Shown piece after piece: positions 50,022 through 63,300 of a stretch of DNA of 64,000 nt. The notes beneath the pieces are model-generated. The model was not told the origin of the DNA. It searched no databases and worked only from the letters and a program-made list of their open reading frames with translations. Position numbers and translations under genes: made by a program. Source of the stretch: Selaginella moellendorffii (taxonomy: Eukaryota; Streptophyta; Lycopodiopsida; Selaginellales; Selaginellaceae); assembly GCF_000143415.4 (NCBI RefSeq), contig NW_003314282.1:1983697-2047696 (forward strand), in the 5' to 3' direction. Each line of letters begins with the position of its first letter. Positions within the stretch are counted from its first letter, which is position 1.

Positions 50022-51320
50022 TCAAAAGTTTGCACTTGCGGAGGAACCTTGGGCGCCAGCCAGAGGGGCCAGTTCGAGCTGCTCCAAGACAAGCTCTCGT
50101 TTCTTGACAACCTTGATGGCATAGGCAGCAGTTTCGGGGATGGCAGGCACCTGTCATTCATTTTGGAAACGATTTTGATTGCTGTTTTGACGACGCCAAA
50201 CTCGAAGCGGACGAACCTGGGTGTTGTACGTGCACAGCTTATGAACGTGCAGCAGGCCCAGCGCCTGGCGATCCACAAGCGTTTGCTCCTCCTCTGCAGT
50301 GCAACATGGGTGATAAGGTTGTCCAAGTATGGAGCGGGAGTTTTACCGGGCAATGCTTTGACGGACAGAAGGATGTCAGCCAGGTGTTGCCAGCGCTTAG
50401 ACGAGGAGGCAGCGAGAAGCGATGCTGGGAGCGTCACCAGGGCGACTGCATTGGCGTTGAGGAGCAAGGCCTTGAGGTAGAGCAGACTGGAGAGTAGCTC
50501 CCACTCCTGCAAACGTTATCAAACATACGCTTAGCCGCAACCAAACTCACCGAGCAAAATTCCATGCACTGAGGGGCGCAGATGGAGTGAAGTGCGATGC
50601 GACCAATCTCTCCACTGGATGCCAGGCTGCTCACAAACCCCCTGCACTGCTTGAGGAAAGAGTCCACCTTGGCCCCTGAGAAGCTATGGCACTGCACGCG
50701 ACCTGGCGTGCACGACTTCCTCATGTCAAAACTAGACACATAGCCGTCCTGCCCCTGCTGGCTTTGGCCCAGATCATATTTGTGGTACTGCCAAGCGATC
50801 CTCAGCCCCGCCCTGGACAAGGGAAGTGAGGAAACAGGGACAAAAGGAGTTCTTACTCGTTGTGGAACTGGCCCGCGCTGGCGGAGGGAGCCGGGAGAGT
50901 GGAGAGGAAATGCGTGGGCGACGCAAGAGCGGTGGCCAAGAGGAGGGGCTGGCCGTGGCTGACGGCTTGGGCCATGAAGTAGCGCAACAACACCAGGTGG
51001 TGAGGAGCGTGTGTGTCTTCCATCACCACCACCAACTTGCCCATGCCAATGCCGCCACCTATAAGCTGTCAACAAGCGTGTCAAGGGAGACAAGGAGATA
51101 CTTTCATGGATGGTGCGCGAGGGAGGATATTGTCCAGGTCCGCCACTCCTGTGGACACCAGCAGTGTGGCATTTGGCCCAGCCTTGGTGACTGCTGGGCG
51201 CGATGGCGGCGGCGGCGACGGCGATGGGGAAGACGACGATGGCGATGGCGGTGGCGATGGCGATGGCGATGGCGATGGCGGTGGCGGTGCCCCCACTCCT
51301 CGACGCCGCACGAAGCTCAT
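50022..51320 (-). CDS. ELP4: Elongator complex subunit 4
   Basis: Elongator modifies wobble uridines of tRNAs; ELP4 is one of the RecA-like ELP456 ring subunits. It starts MSFVRRRGVGAPP, followed by a Ser-Pro repeat region (51201-51289) and LLVSTGVADLDNIL. The fold continues with GMGKLVVVMEDTHAPHHLVLLRYFMAQAV, AWQYHKYDLGQSQ, HSFSGAKVDSFLKQ and IALHSICAPQCMEF. Near the end one intron must be removed to restore QTLVDRQALGLLHVHKL, and a last exon gives VPAIPETAAYAIKVVKKREL and LEQLELAPLAG, which is the ELP4 C-terminus. The stop is TGA at 50024-50022. The Walker motifs are absent, as usual in ELP4. Confidence 0.9.
51201..51289 (-). repeat. GGCGAT hexanucleotide repeat encoding Ser-Pro
   Basis: Near-perfect GGCGAT units in the ELP4 first exon encode alternating Ser and Pro on the minus strand. 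The length is probably variable between individuals. Confidence 0.85.
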
Positions 51321-51373
51321 GCCTTCTCACTTTCTAGGGCTTGGACATTTTGCCCTAGCTAGCCCCCGTAAAG

Positions 51374-54300
51374 ATGAAGAACAACAACGAGAGCACCAGT
51401 GGCATTGCAGGAGCGCGCACCTCGCATTTCACCATCAAATACAAGGCTTATGGGAATCAGCCGCCGCCTCCCAGCGTCAAGGTATTTTTCCCCGCGCACC
51501 TGTAACTTGTAACTTACGCTCCTCTCTTCTTCGTCTCCCCAGAAGCGCCCCAGCCAACACATTCGAGAAGCGCTGGATCCGCCTCTTGCTCAGCGAGATG
51601 GAGTTATCCGTCCAAAGCCCTGCATTGTCAACAAGCACAACTTTGCCGAGCAGCGCCACCAAGTAAGCACCAGCGGGCGAATCCTTTTTCTTCAGTCTGG
51701 AAACTCTTGCTAGATCGTCTCCTCGATACCGGAAGACGAGCCACTGTTCCAGCCCTTCCCACCGGAGGTGGTTTTTACTGGTTACCATGCCTTCAAGAAA
51801 TATACCACTGTTCTTCAGCTGCGTAACAATGATAAGGTACTTACTTACACCCCGCTTTCTCTTCTTCTTACTGTTTTTTTTAATCAGGTGGTGCGAAGAG
51901 TCCAGTTGTTGTCCGAGGATCCCCTCCTGACAGTAGAGTTGCTGCAAAGTGGGGATCAGGCTGTCTACTCGGAGATTGGTTCCAGCAAAGTGGCGTGCGG
52001 GATGGAGGTATTCCACAAACTCTTCTCTTCGTCCTGCATCTTTCATTTCGTTGTTAAACAGGTCTCCTACACAATAGCTTTCGTCCCGGAAAGTGATGGG
52101 GACTACATGTCGGAGCTTCTGGCCGTGACTGACAGAGAGAAGTTTGTGATTCCTGTCAGATGCGTCGGCTTGAAACGTAAGGCATTCAATCAACTGGTCT
52201 TGCCTCTATTTTGTTTGTGTTCGCAGCCATGGTGGACGTTCCAGATGAGATCATTTTTCCTCCCACACCTGCAAAATGTTCCTATAAAAAGGTTTGCTCC
52301 CACTTTCACGCGTAGATGCTCACAAGGAATCGTTTTTGAGTGTAGAACGTTATGATACATAATGTGGGAAAGAAGAAGGCTGTTTTCCGACTCAGGACAA
52401 GCGAGTTTTTCAGGGTCTCACCACCCACACATAACCTTGATCCGGGAGAATTCTTTCAGTGCTGCGTCTATTTTTTCCCTCGGCGAGTATGCACTTATGA
52501 AGGAGAGCTAGAAGTTACCTTCAAGGAGAATGGCGACCAGCTTGTCTCGCGGCTAATTGGAGCTGGCACGGAGGTCTGTTCTGTTCAATTTTCTAGTGGC
52601 CGCCGCGACTTACCGTGCTGTGTTTTGGGCAGTTAAACGTTGGCCTCTCCACAGGTGTGATCGCAGCATCTACGACGTATATCAGGCGAACTTCGCATGT
52701 CACTTTTCAAGTTTTCAACAACTCCTCTTCTCTCGCTTATTTCTTGTGGCCCAAGTACGTCCATTGTTTGAAAACAACATTTATAAAGGTGATAAAGAGG
52801 GGCTTCGAGAGCTGCGGTCATCTATAATACTTTTCTCGTAGGTTTGCTTCTAAAGAAGAACTGGACGAATACGTTCAGCAGGTTGGAGACTATGCAAGGG
52901 ATCTACCGCCACCAGATGCAGTTGTCACGTCGGAGGATGAGCTTCTGTCGTCCAGTATAGATAAGGTACCTTTACGCTTATGTCTTTGCACTAATTCTTA
53001 CTGCATTCCTGTTTCAAGGCAGGCGTTTACCATAACACCAGCCAAAGGCGAAGTATGGCCTGGGACGCTTGTGGAGATCACGGTGACCTTTTGTCCTCCG
53101 AAACCTCTACGGTGAATTGCAGCTAATCTGCAATGGCTTTATTTTACTCATGCCGATCTTGCAGGTACTTGAGCACAACGTATTGCCTTATCTCAGGAAA
53201 ATCAGATGCAGTACCGCTGCAGCTACAAGGGCTAGGCGTGGGTCCGCTCGCACAGTTTTCGCCCTGTGAGCTTGATCTGGGAGAGCTCTGTTTATATTCC
53301 GTCAACAAGTTCAGTGTTGCTCTTGAGAACCTTGGGGAGCTGGATGTAAGATCTTGTCTTTGTAACGCGAATTAAAGCTGATAAAATCACGTGCAGGCTC
53401 ACTTTAGGCTGATGGAGGCACTGTCATCTCCTATGATAACCTTTACCTTTGAGCCCGATACCGGGACCGTTGAGCCTAATGACGTTTTGGCAATTACAGT
53501 CAAAGTTTGTGGCAGCCTCATGGGAACTTTCAGCGAAAAGTTTTTGTGGGAAGTTACAGACTCAATCCACACGCTGTCACTGGCATTCAGAGGAAGTATT
53601 ATTCGGCCCTCATTTTCTGTCGACACGACTGAACTAGACTTCGGTCCTCTTTCGTACGGTTTGCTTTCCGTAAGGTACGTTACTGTGACCAACAGCAGTC
53701 CGGTTTCTTTACCTTTCCAGTTCCGGGTTCTACAACCTGAGAGTGGGTCACAAGAGTTCACAGTGACGCCATGTTATTTTATACTGGGGCCTGAGGTGTG
53801 CATTTTTATTTACTTTCTTCTTTTGTTACTGTTCTTTTCTTCGTGCAGGAAAAGAAAATCGTTTCTATTGAATTGGTTCCATGGGAGGAGAGAAGATATG
53901 CCACGGTGATAAGCCTAGATATACCCAAAGTTGGCAAAGATTTTGCAACGATTCCTGTGCAAGCAAGATGTTTAGCTCCAACGGTGAGAAGTCTGCGTCT
54001 TGTCATGTTTTGACAAGCTCGCCGCAGGTCACTATATCATGCGATTGCTTGGATTATGGAACGTGCTTTCTGCGTTATGGCTACACCAAAACATTGAGCT
54101 TGATAAACGATTCCCTGGTGCCCGCGAGATATGAAATCCAAGCACAAGAAAAGGAAACGGAGAATCTTGCTATCTTGCGGCTGAAAGCTGAGAGTGGTTT
54201 TATAGAGCCTGGCTCGAGCTTACCGCTGGAGTTTACACTATCAACTGTGGCTCTTGGTGACGTTAGTCTTTCTGCAATCGTCAGCATATCCGGGAAAGAG

Positions 54301-57300
54301 TATACTCATTATCTAATCAAAGTCCTGGCAACCTCGGTTGGGCCCATAATTAAGATTGAAAAACCAATTAGCAAAAAGCTCCATTCAGCACGGCAGCAGA
54401 CAGAAGAGGCAGATACCGAGTGGGTACCTGCTCTTGATTTTGGGAAGGTTCAGGTTCTCAGAGATCACCATCTCAGTGTGGTCTTAAGAAATGCGTGTTG
54501 TATTCGTGCACCGCTCAAGATTTCTCTTGGGAAAAAGGATTCCATGTACCACTTGAATCTGAGCGACGTGCCTCTGGACCCTTTTGAAGCTGTGGAGTTG
54601 AAGGTAACTTGTTGCATATGACATTTCTACTACTTAATCCCCTATGACAGGTTCGGGCCTATATGGATGATGCAGGCAAATTCAATGACAAGGTGACAAT
54701 ACTTTTCGAAGGTGGCGAGTTGTTCATTCCGCTGTCGGCTGTAGGAGTTGGCTCGACTTTAGTTTGCAAAGAGTTTCAAGAAGGTTTTGTTCACTTTGGT
54801 GATCAATTCACGCTACGGCATTTCTCCTACACCATTGAGGTACAAAACATGGGCAGAAAGCCACAGACGCTGGCTTGGGATAACGACACCACCAGGAAGC
54901 AAAGGGCTATCAACAAATCCTTGGCAATGGAGGCAGCTGACCAGAAAAAATCGGGCAACAAAAAGGCCGCTCTGGTCGTCCCAGAACCTGTACCCGTCTT
55001 TACGATCACACCCGACAAGACAGTCATCAAGCAATACTCGCCGTTCTCGCTCACTGTCTCAGGATACACCACAAATCCAGGCCATATCCAAGAGGACTTT
55101 ACGTGCAAAGTCACCAGCGCAAAAGACATGTACTACCTCAAGATTTCGGTGGATGCGGACATGGCCGCATTGACACTCGTATTTTCTGAGACTACGCTGA
55201 CTTTTGTTCAGAACAATGGTTGGGGAAAGGACGGTCCTCACGAGCTCAGCAGGACCTTGACTTGTGAGAACGTTTCCAAGTTGCCTCTTACGTTCTCCCT
55301 AGCAGTAAAGCCTCCTTTTTCAATCAACCAGGCGGAATGGACTCTACGAGCGGGTGGCTCCGGCAGTGTTGTGGTCTCACTTGAGAAGCAAGACATTGCA
55401 GAAAGGCACAGCACTGTGCTTTATGGTAAATTGGATATCCTCTACACGGGTACCTTGGAAAGGAACGGTATCGATTTGATAGCACATATCAACTATCCCA
55501 ACCTCTCTGTGAACCAGAGCAGTCTGGATTTCGGGTAAGCATTATTGCTCTTCCACTGTTCGATTAAACATGTGCTGTCCGCTAGGTGCATCTTGGAGTT
55601 AACATACACGAGGATGCACATTGAGCTCAAAAACTCGAGCGCCCTTGACGTGTGGTACAGCTGGATGCTTGATGACGGGTATGGTGACGGTATTCATGTC
55701 TCTCAAAATATACTCCAGGATAGCGGGGGCCTCAAAATTCCTACAAATTACATTTTTGATATTCTTCCTGTGAGAGGGTACCTTGAACCAGGGGAGCAAG
55801 AAACAGTGGAGGTGTCTTACTATGGGCATTGTGGATATCAATGTCAAGTGTCGGCTATATGCGAGGTATTTTTCCATGGGCTGCAACGTTTTGCTGACGT
55901 GAGTTGAGTCCAGGTGAAAGGCGGCCCGGACTACATTGTCGCATTAAGCGCCGAGTCAGGAACCATCGCGCATGCTCTCAGTCGCGTGGCTCTAGATTAT
56001 AATGTCCAGCCTTTCAATAAGGCCTCAACCAAAGAGTTTACGTTATCAAATCCAGGGAAGGTACCATTTAAGTTTGCGATCGATTTGGGCGTTTTGAAAG
56101 GGGATGTTCTAAGAGAAGTGACTCCCATGACTGGCCTGTTGGGACCAGGTACAAAGCAGAAGTTTGCTGCATCTGTTTATCCTGGACTTCCTGAAAAGTT
56201 TATGGACAGTTTCACCATTCAGGTCTGTATCTTTTTGCTGAGCTTCATGCAGCTAAACATGCTTGACAGGTTGCACATTTCGTACCCACTACTATATCTA
56301 TTCTAGGCTCTGGCGCCTTTCCTCATATCCTTCTGGATACAACCCGCGTTAGAAGCCACAAATATTTGAGCTTGGCAGCGGAAGCGTTTCATAATGCGTA
56401 TATGGCCATGAAGACTACTCCAGTAGTTTCTGCCCGTTCCAATTCGGTCAGAATGTCTACAACCGCTATAAATGACCAGCAAGGACCACCTCTAGTGGAA
56501 GCTGAACATCCTGGAGGCGAGCAAGTGTCAGTCGTGAGGGAAGTCGGTACAGCTCCGACTACGACGGGAACTGTAGGAGACGAATGGGTGCTGGAAACAG
56601 TAAGTTTCAAACAATTAAGTTGTTGCTTTGTTTTTTATTTTCCTCCTTTCCGTTACAGACAGGAAACGAGGTGCTGTCTTTTGGATCGGAGGTTTTACGT
56701 GCACCTTCAATCGACCAAGTGGATTCTGAGATTGACCGTCTTCTTTTCAAGGAACACCTCATTCATGAAAACAAAGAGACTCTGGATATAAATAAGTTTG
56801 TCTTGAACACGCATATTTGCGACTTCGAGAACGTGACACTTGGTGAAACAACGCAGAAGACTGTGAAGGTTACAAATGACGGGCCTTTGCCAGTGACGTT
56901 CAAAATAAACATGGCAACTGTCAAAGCCAAAGGCATCACGTTGGATCCCGATCGCCTGATAACGCTACCCCCGGACTCTCCAAAGAGTTCAATGGATTTG
57001 GTCTTCAAAATGCGAACGGACTTGCCTAGATTTCCAGCTGGCCCACTTGAGTGCTCCGTGCCACTTTTCATTAAAGAGGTAAGCCATCCTGGGTCACCGA
57101 GAGTGTCATGGCTCTTGTCAAACGTGCAGGGCCCTCAACTGGTGTTGGCATTCACGGCGCATGTAAGCAAACCTGTTCTGGAGGTATCCCATGAACACCT
57201 TGACTTCGGCGCGGTTCAGTTTGGCCAGTGTAAAGTAAGCACGGATCACTTATCTTCTAAGCTGACGAACTTGTGACTGCTACAGATTTTGTATCTCCGG

Positions 57301-60300
57301 CTCTTCAGTAGAGGCGAAGTGCCTTGCATCTGGACTGCAGCTAAACCGGATCTAGGCAGCTGTGATATTCACGACTCTACCGCTTTCACCTGTGAGCCGG
57401 AGACGGGAGTGATTGAGGCCCACAAATATGTCGATCTAAAGGTTTGTGTACAAGGTTTCTTCCTGTTCAACAAAAATCTTAGCTTTTCTATGTCTGGCCA
57501 GGTCCAGTTTATTCCCACGCAAAAGAAGAAGGCGTACTTTGCCGTTTTTTTTATTGATCTGCTGCACAACCCAGTCGAGCTTAAATTCGCGTGCAGAGGT
57601 CACAGCTACGTGCCAATATTTACACTCGAGCCATCGATTATTCAGCTCGGACCAATACTTCCGAACGCTCCTGAAGCCGCTGAGATCAAATACGTGATCT
57701 ACAACAACGCTGAAGAGCCAGTGGAGCTTTACTCACTTGCGTTTGATCCAGACTATGTGAAAGAGGAAGAGATTCTCAAGACGGTGGAAGGCTACAATGA
57801 GCGTGATCAACTGTTCCTTGAGCGCCGCAGTGCTGGTCAACCTTTCTGGTCCCATCTCAAACCTGGAGGCTCTGCAAAGCAAGAGGCTTTGCAACAACCA
57901 CAACCATCTCCGCTTGAGGCAGCAGGAAAGGCAGGCAAAAGTCCATCTGGTTCTGCTCCAGATGTCTCTGAAAAGCCTTTGGTTTCCCATGCCAAGAAAC
58001 TCCTGATTATGCTACTTGGACCTCCAGCGGTTGGCAAGTCGACACAGGCAAAGCAGCTGAGTCGGAGATTCAGTTGCCCAGTCGTGGCTATGGATGACAT
58101 GGTCGCTTTAACTCGCAGAAACCGGATGTCCTCCACGGCAGACGGAAGCAGTGGCACCCAGGCGTCCGGGAGTTCTACGGCATCTGTGGAAATCAACGAC
58201 TTCGAAAAGGATCTGATAGCAACACTGAGGAGGAACCTTGAGAGCTCCGAGTGCATCTACGGAGCTGTGTTTGATGGACTCAATTCCCACTACACGACGA
58301 CTGTCTCGCTCGCCAAATGCATCCTCTATGCTGCCGGACTGGAACCATATGATCCAGAGAATCCTCAAGACGACGGGAAGAAAAAAGGTGGCGGTGAAAA
58401 AAAGAAGGCTCCTGCACCTCCCAAAGGTAAGAAGGCAGAGGAAGAACCTACGGGGCCTCCTATCTTTCCCAAGACGTTCTGGAAGGGCGAGGCTACAGTA
58501 TACGCAATAACTTTGAAGGCTCAAAGAAGTGAACTATCGAGCCACTACCAAACTGTTCCCGACCGTGACCAGTGCAAGAAGAAGGTTTACGTGGAAACAG
58601 CGGCAAAAGAAAGTCAGGAAACGGAACCTGCTGGGGAGCCGCCACCGCCACCTGCGTCCGAGCCAGAAACCCCAACCTTTGCATCGGAAGTCCTGAACCA
58701 TCTCAAGTATTATCCATATGTGTCTCTATTTCCCAGTGAGGAAGAGCTTGATAAGTACTATGCATCGGAGACAGACGTACAAAACCTTTTGGGTGGAGCC
58801 AAGGCTGAAAGTCATGAAGAAGGAGCAGGGACTAATAGAGTGGCTTGCGTTGCTATCAATGCACTTCAGAACGTGGGGCTTGTTTATGAGGAGGAGCTCC
58901 ATTTTCTTCCAGACATGGAAAATGTAGCACCGCTTCCACCTGCAGAGGTGCTTCAAGTGGTGAAGCGACCGCACAGGCGATCGAGTTTCATCAGTGATCC
59001 CAGCAGCCTTAAGTTCGCCTTTTTCACCAGCATGGCGGGTGAAGAGGAGGACAGCTCGGGGGATCCCACGGCGCAAGGAAAGAAGAGCAAAGGGGGAGCA
59101 GAGAAAGCGGCAGGCTTGCAGAGCGAGAAGTACCAAATCATGCTCAAGAGGAAGACCGAATATTTCACTCCGCTGGAGGCGCTGCCAGAGGGGCACGAGA
59201 TGCGGACACGATGGGTGGTGAAACCGCAGCAACGCGTGGAGCTGCTGTTGCGCTTCTGGTCTCAGACCGTGGGGGAGTTCGAGCAAAAGTTTGTGTTTGA
59301 AGGCCTCAACGGTAACCATCAAGCCCGTCTTATGTGCAAAGGAGTGTGTGCTGAACCACAGATTGGTTGCTTTTATCGACACATTAAACTTCCCAACACA
59401 AAGGTGACGCCCACGCAGAAGCTCCAGAAGGCGTTGTTTGTGTCGGACAGGATTCTAGACTTCGGTCCCCTTCCAACCGGAAGAACAGCCGACGGTTTTC
59501 CGAATCTGCCAGACTCGGAGCACTGCAAGAGGCTCGAGATTCGTAACATCGGCCTCTTCGACCTGCATGTCGACTTTGACGTTGGTGAAGGCAGCGAGGC
59601 ACCTGGTGCTGGTGGTGCTGCAGGCAAGAAGCCGGCTGCCAAGGGTGGCAAGCCACTCTTTATGCTCAATCCCCTCGGAATGGATCTGAAAATCAACGAC
59701 AAGCAGATGCTGAGTATCTACTGCTACCCGCCTCAGGTATGACACGAGCTTCTGCTGTTCTTTTTTCCTGAGTTTCTCGGACATGCAGGGACTACTTGGC
59801 CCACTGGAAGGAAGAATGGTGTGCAGGATCAGGGATAATCCTCAGCCTCTGGAATGCAAGGTGATTTGCCTCGCAGACACCCCTCGGGTAGACGTTGACT
59901 GCAAGGACCTGGTGTTTGAGCGCCTCTTGCTCGACCGTGAAGTGAAGAAATCCATCACCATAAGGCATGCAGCCATTTTATGTTTCCCGCTGCTGACACT
60001 TCTGTTGTAATCTCCAGAAATATATCTGCGTTGCTTCTTTTCTGGAACGTTGTCGGGCTGGAAAATGAACCGCCCGAGCTTGCGTTCTCGGAGACATCCG
60101 GTAGCTTGTGTGCCTTGGGCAGTGCGACAGTTGAGGTCACGTTCAAGGCGATCCAGGAGAAGGTGTTCAGCCAGAAGTTGAAGCTCCAGGTTAGGGTGGC
60201 CGATTTCATCACCCGCTGTCGTGAAATGACACCCAAGATATGTGGTGCAGGTTTTCGAGGCGAAAGACGCCGTCAAATTCAACCAGGAGCTTCCATTGAG

Positions 60301-63300
60301 TATCACTGCTGAGGCATACAAGATTGACATTGCGATCAAATATCCTAGCCCACCAGAAGACATGCCTCCCGACGGTGGCTTCAACTATGGCACACTTAGA
60401 GTCGCCCAAGATTCTCTCAAATCGCTCACCATGGACAATAAAGGCAAGTACAAGGTCGACTTCAAGTTCGTCCACAAAACGGCGCTCACGCAGGAGCTCT
60501 TTACAATAACCCCGCCTGGGGGTACTTTAGAGCCCAAGAAGCAGCAAAAGGTAAAGTGCGGGAAAGACATAGCAATCGCACTAACGGTAACGCCGCTGTC
60601 TTGCTCTCCAGGTTGACCTGCACTTCAACAAGGAGAAGACGCTGCAAAGAGAGGTCGCACTTAAAGGGAGCCGGGACGTGGAGCTGCACCTTATCGAGTG
60701 CTTGACTGGCAAAACGGAGCAGATAATTCCTAGTGTAGTAACAGTCCACGCAGTGCATTCCAAGTTCCAGCTGCTTCCTGCGCAAGGCATTCACTTTGGT
60801 TCGCAGATATGCGGCAACCCTCCGCCACCTCGGCTTCTCACGATTGTCAACCTGGGGAAGTTTGATTTCGCTTACAAGCTTGTCTCCACGTTGGCGCCAC
60901 CTGCGCCTGAAGCGGCGGCCGCAGCAGAAAAAGGCAAGAAAACGGATAAGAAAGGAGGTGGTGGTGGTGCATCGGGTGAGCCCCTGGAACTCAACAGCTT
61001 CACCGTGGTCCCTGCTTCTGGAACAGTCCTCCCTGGTAGCCACATGGAGCTGTCCGTCTTCTTCAAGGTGGACACGCCTTGCCTGACATCAGAGACGTTC
61101 CACATTGAGATTGCTGACATGAATCCCTTCCTGTATCCGGGAGGCGTGGCGTACGAGCTCTCGGGTGAAGCCTGCATTCCAGGCATCAGCACGGAGCCGA
61201 GGACCATATTCTACGAGCACCATGTGGTGGACGAGATTGATCTCCTGGCTCCCATCCCAAGCTTTGGAACGTATTCCAGAAAGGATGAGATGTTCTCCTT
61301 TGGGCCGGTTATCATCAACCATGAGAAGGCAGCGCTCGACGCGAGTGCAGGTGGCAACAAGGACAAGCCAGCAGTAGTAGCAGCTCACAAGAAGGGCGCA
61401 AGGGACGTGTGCATGACGGCACGGCTTCGTATCGAGAACCCTCTGCGGGTTCCATGCTCTGTCGAACTGGTGCTCCGTCGGCCGGGCGAAGCGGCGGCAA
61501 AGTCAGGTGGAAAAGAAAAGCTTCCCGCCAAAGGAGGTGGTGGTGGTGGCGACGACTTGCTGTGCATGGAGCTCTCCCCCCTCACGGCTGACATTCCACC
61601 CCTCGAGTACCAGTTTGTTACAATCTCCTTCAAGCCTCTGGCGCTGCAAAAGTACACGGGGCTGCTCGAGGTGCTTGTCAAAGGCCGGGAGTCGCCACAG
61701 TTTACATGCCACATCCAGGGAGAGGGAACCTTGCCTCACTTGTTTGCCGAGTCGCCCTCGGCAGTGTCCCCGCTGGGATTCCCGTGGCTCGACTTTCCAC
61801 GGCTGCTGGTTGGAAAGTCACATACGCTGCCCATTGTTCTTGTCAACAACGGCCTGGTGCCTGCCGTGGCCAGGCTCGAGTTGGCTGGGGACGCCAGCGA
61901 CGGATTGGAGTCGTGGCTCGACATGAGCCAGGTGACCGAGCAGGGAGCGGTGCCGCTGCTTGTGGGGAAGAAGCTCACGTTTCCCGTCGGCTGTGTGGAG
62001 ACGGCCAGCGTCACCTTCACGCCTCGTGCCGCTCAGCAGTACAAGCAAGACATCATGGTGGTGGTGGATGACAACCCATTTGATGCCGTCACCATATCCA
62101 TCACGGGTGAAGGCTACAGCGAAGAAGTGGTGTGCCTTGGATTGCCCAAGGCGCTGGACGACGCCATATGCTTCGACGACTGCGGGGTTGGAGGCAGCAC
62201 CCACGTCATCTTCACCCTCAAGAACACATCGCCACTCAAGCACTGGCGCTTTGGCTGGTCTGACGCACCAGCGTTTGTGAGCTTCAGGCCGGCGCTGGGC
62301 CATCTCCACGCGGGGGCGTCCAAGCAGGTCACTGCGACATTCAGCCCCACGGAGGCGGTGGAGTACGTGGACAAGGACATATACCTGCAGCTGTGCAACA
62401 TTGTCTACATTGGACAGGGCGGGGAGGAGGAGGAGCCTCCGCCCGACTGGGACGACACCATGCTGCCCCCTCCCAACGAGGACACGCCTCCCGAAGGCGG
62501 CAAAGGAAAAGGTGGCAAAGCGGCGCCACCCGCAGCAGCTGCCAAGGGTGGCAAGGGAGGCAATGCTGGCGCTGCCCCCGAGCTGACCATCGACTCCAAC
62601 ATCAACCCCGCGGAGCCAGCCTTGGAGGTGGTCAAGGGGAGCGCCAAGCTCGTCGCGTACAAGCTCCACGCGGTGGCCGACAATGCGCGATACGAGTGCA
62701 GCGTCCAGGCGGTCCAGTTCAGGACGACGATGATGTTCCAGGTGAGGACGTACCCGTTGGTGGTGAAGAGCCTTAGCAAGGCGAGCATGCCCTTCTCGTG
62801 GCGCGTGGAGAAGGCAGACGGCTCGGTGGAGGCAGAGGAGCAGAGCATGTACGCGGTGGAGCCGGCGTGTGGTGTGCTGCGGCCTGGCCTGGACGCCCAC
62901 TTTGTGCTCAAGTTCTGCCCGCTCGAGGTGCACGAGTGCAGCCGCGTGGTGGCGTGCCACATCCCCACGCTGGAGCAGCCGCTGCGGCTCCCCGTTTGCG
63001 GCAGCGTGACGAGGCCGTGGTGCCACTTTGAGCTGCCCCGGAGCGACTATGCAAGCCGGAGGGACGGCCACTTCCCGGGGCCCGACGGGGAGCTGGGGCC
63101 CTTGGACGCTGGCATCCACATCATCGAGTTCGACTCGCTGGGCTGCAACATGCGCAACGTCAAGTACTTCACCGCCGTCAACCCCACCAATGTGGCCTAC
63201 AAGTTCGTGTGGGAGGAGAAGAAGAGCCAGTCGCTCAGGTGGACGGCCTACGACCTGGAGCCCATCACCGACGACGACGTCTTCCCCCGTCCCTTCCGGT

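Noticed and set aside
51201-51289. Hexanucleotide array as a possible regulatory or CRISPR-like repeat
   Set aside because: It has no spacers, is a simple slippage repeat, and encodes Ser-Pro in the ELP4 first exon.
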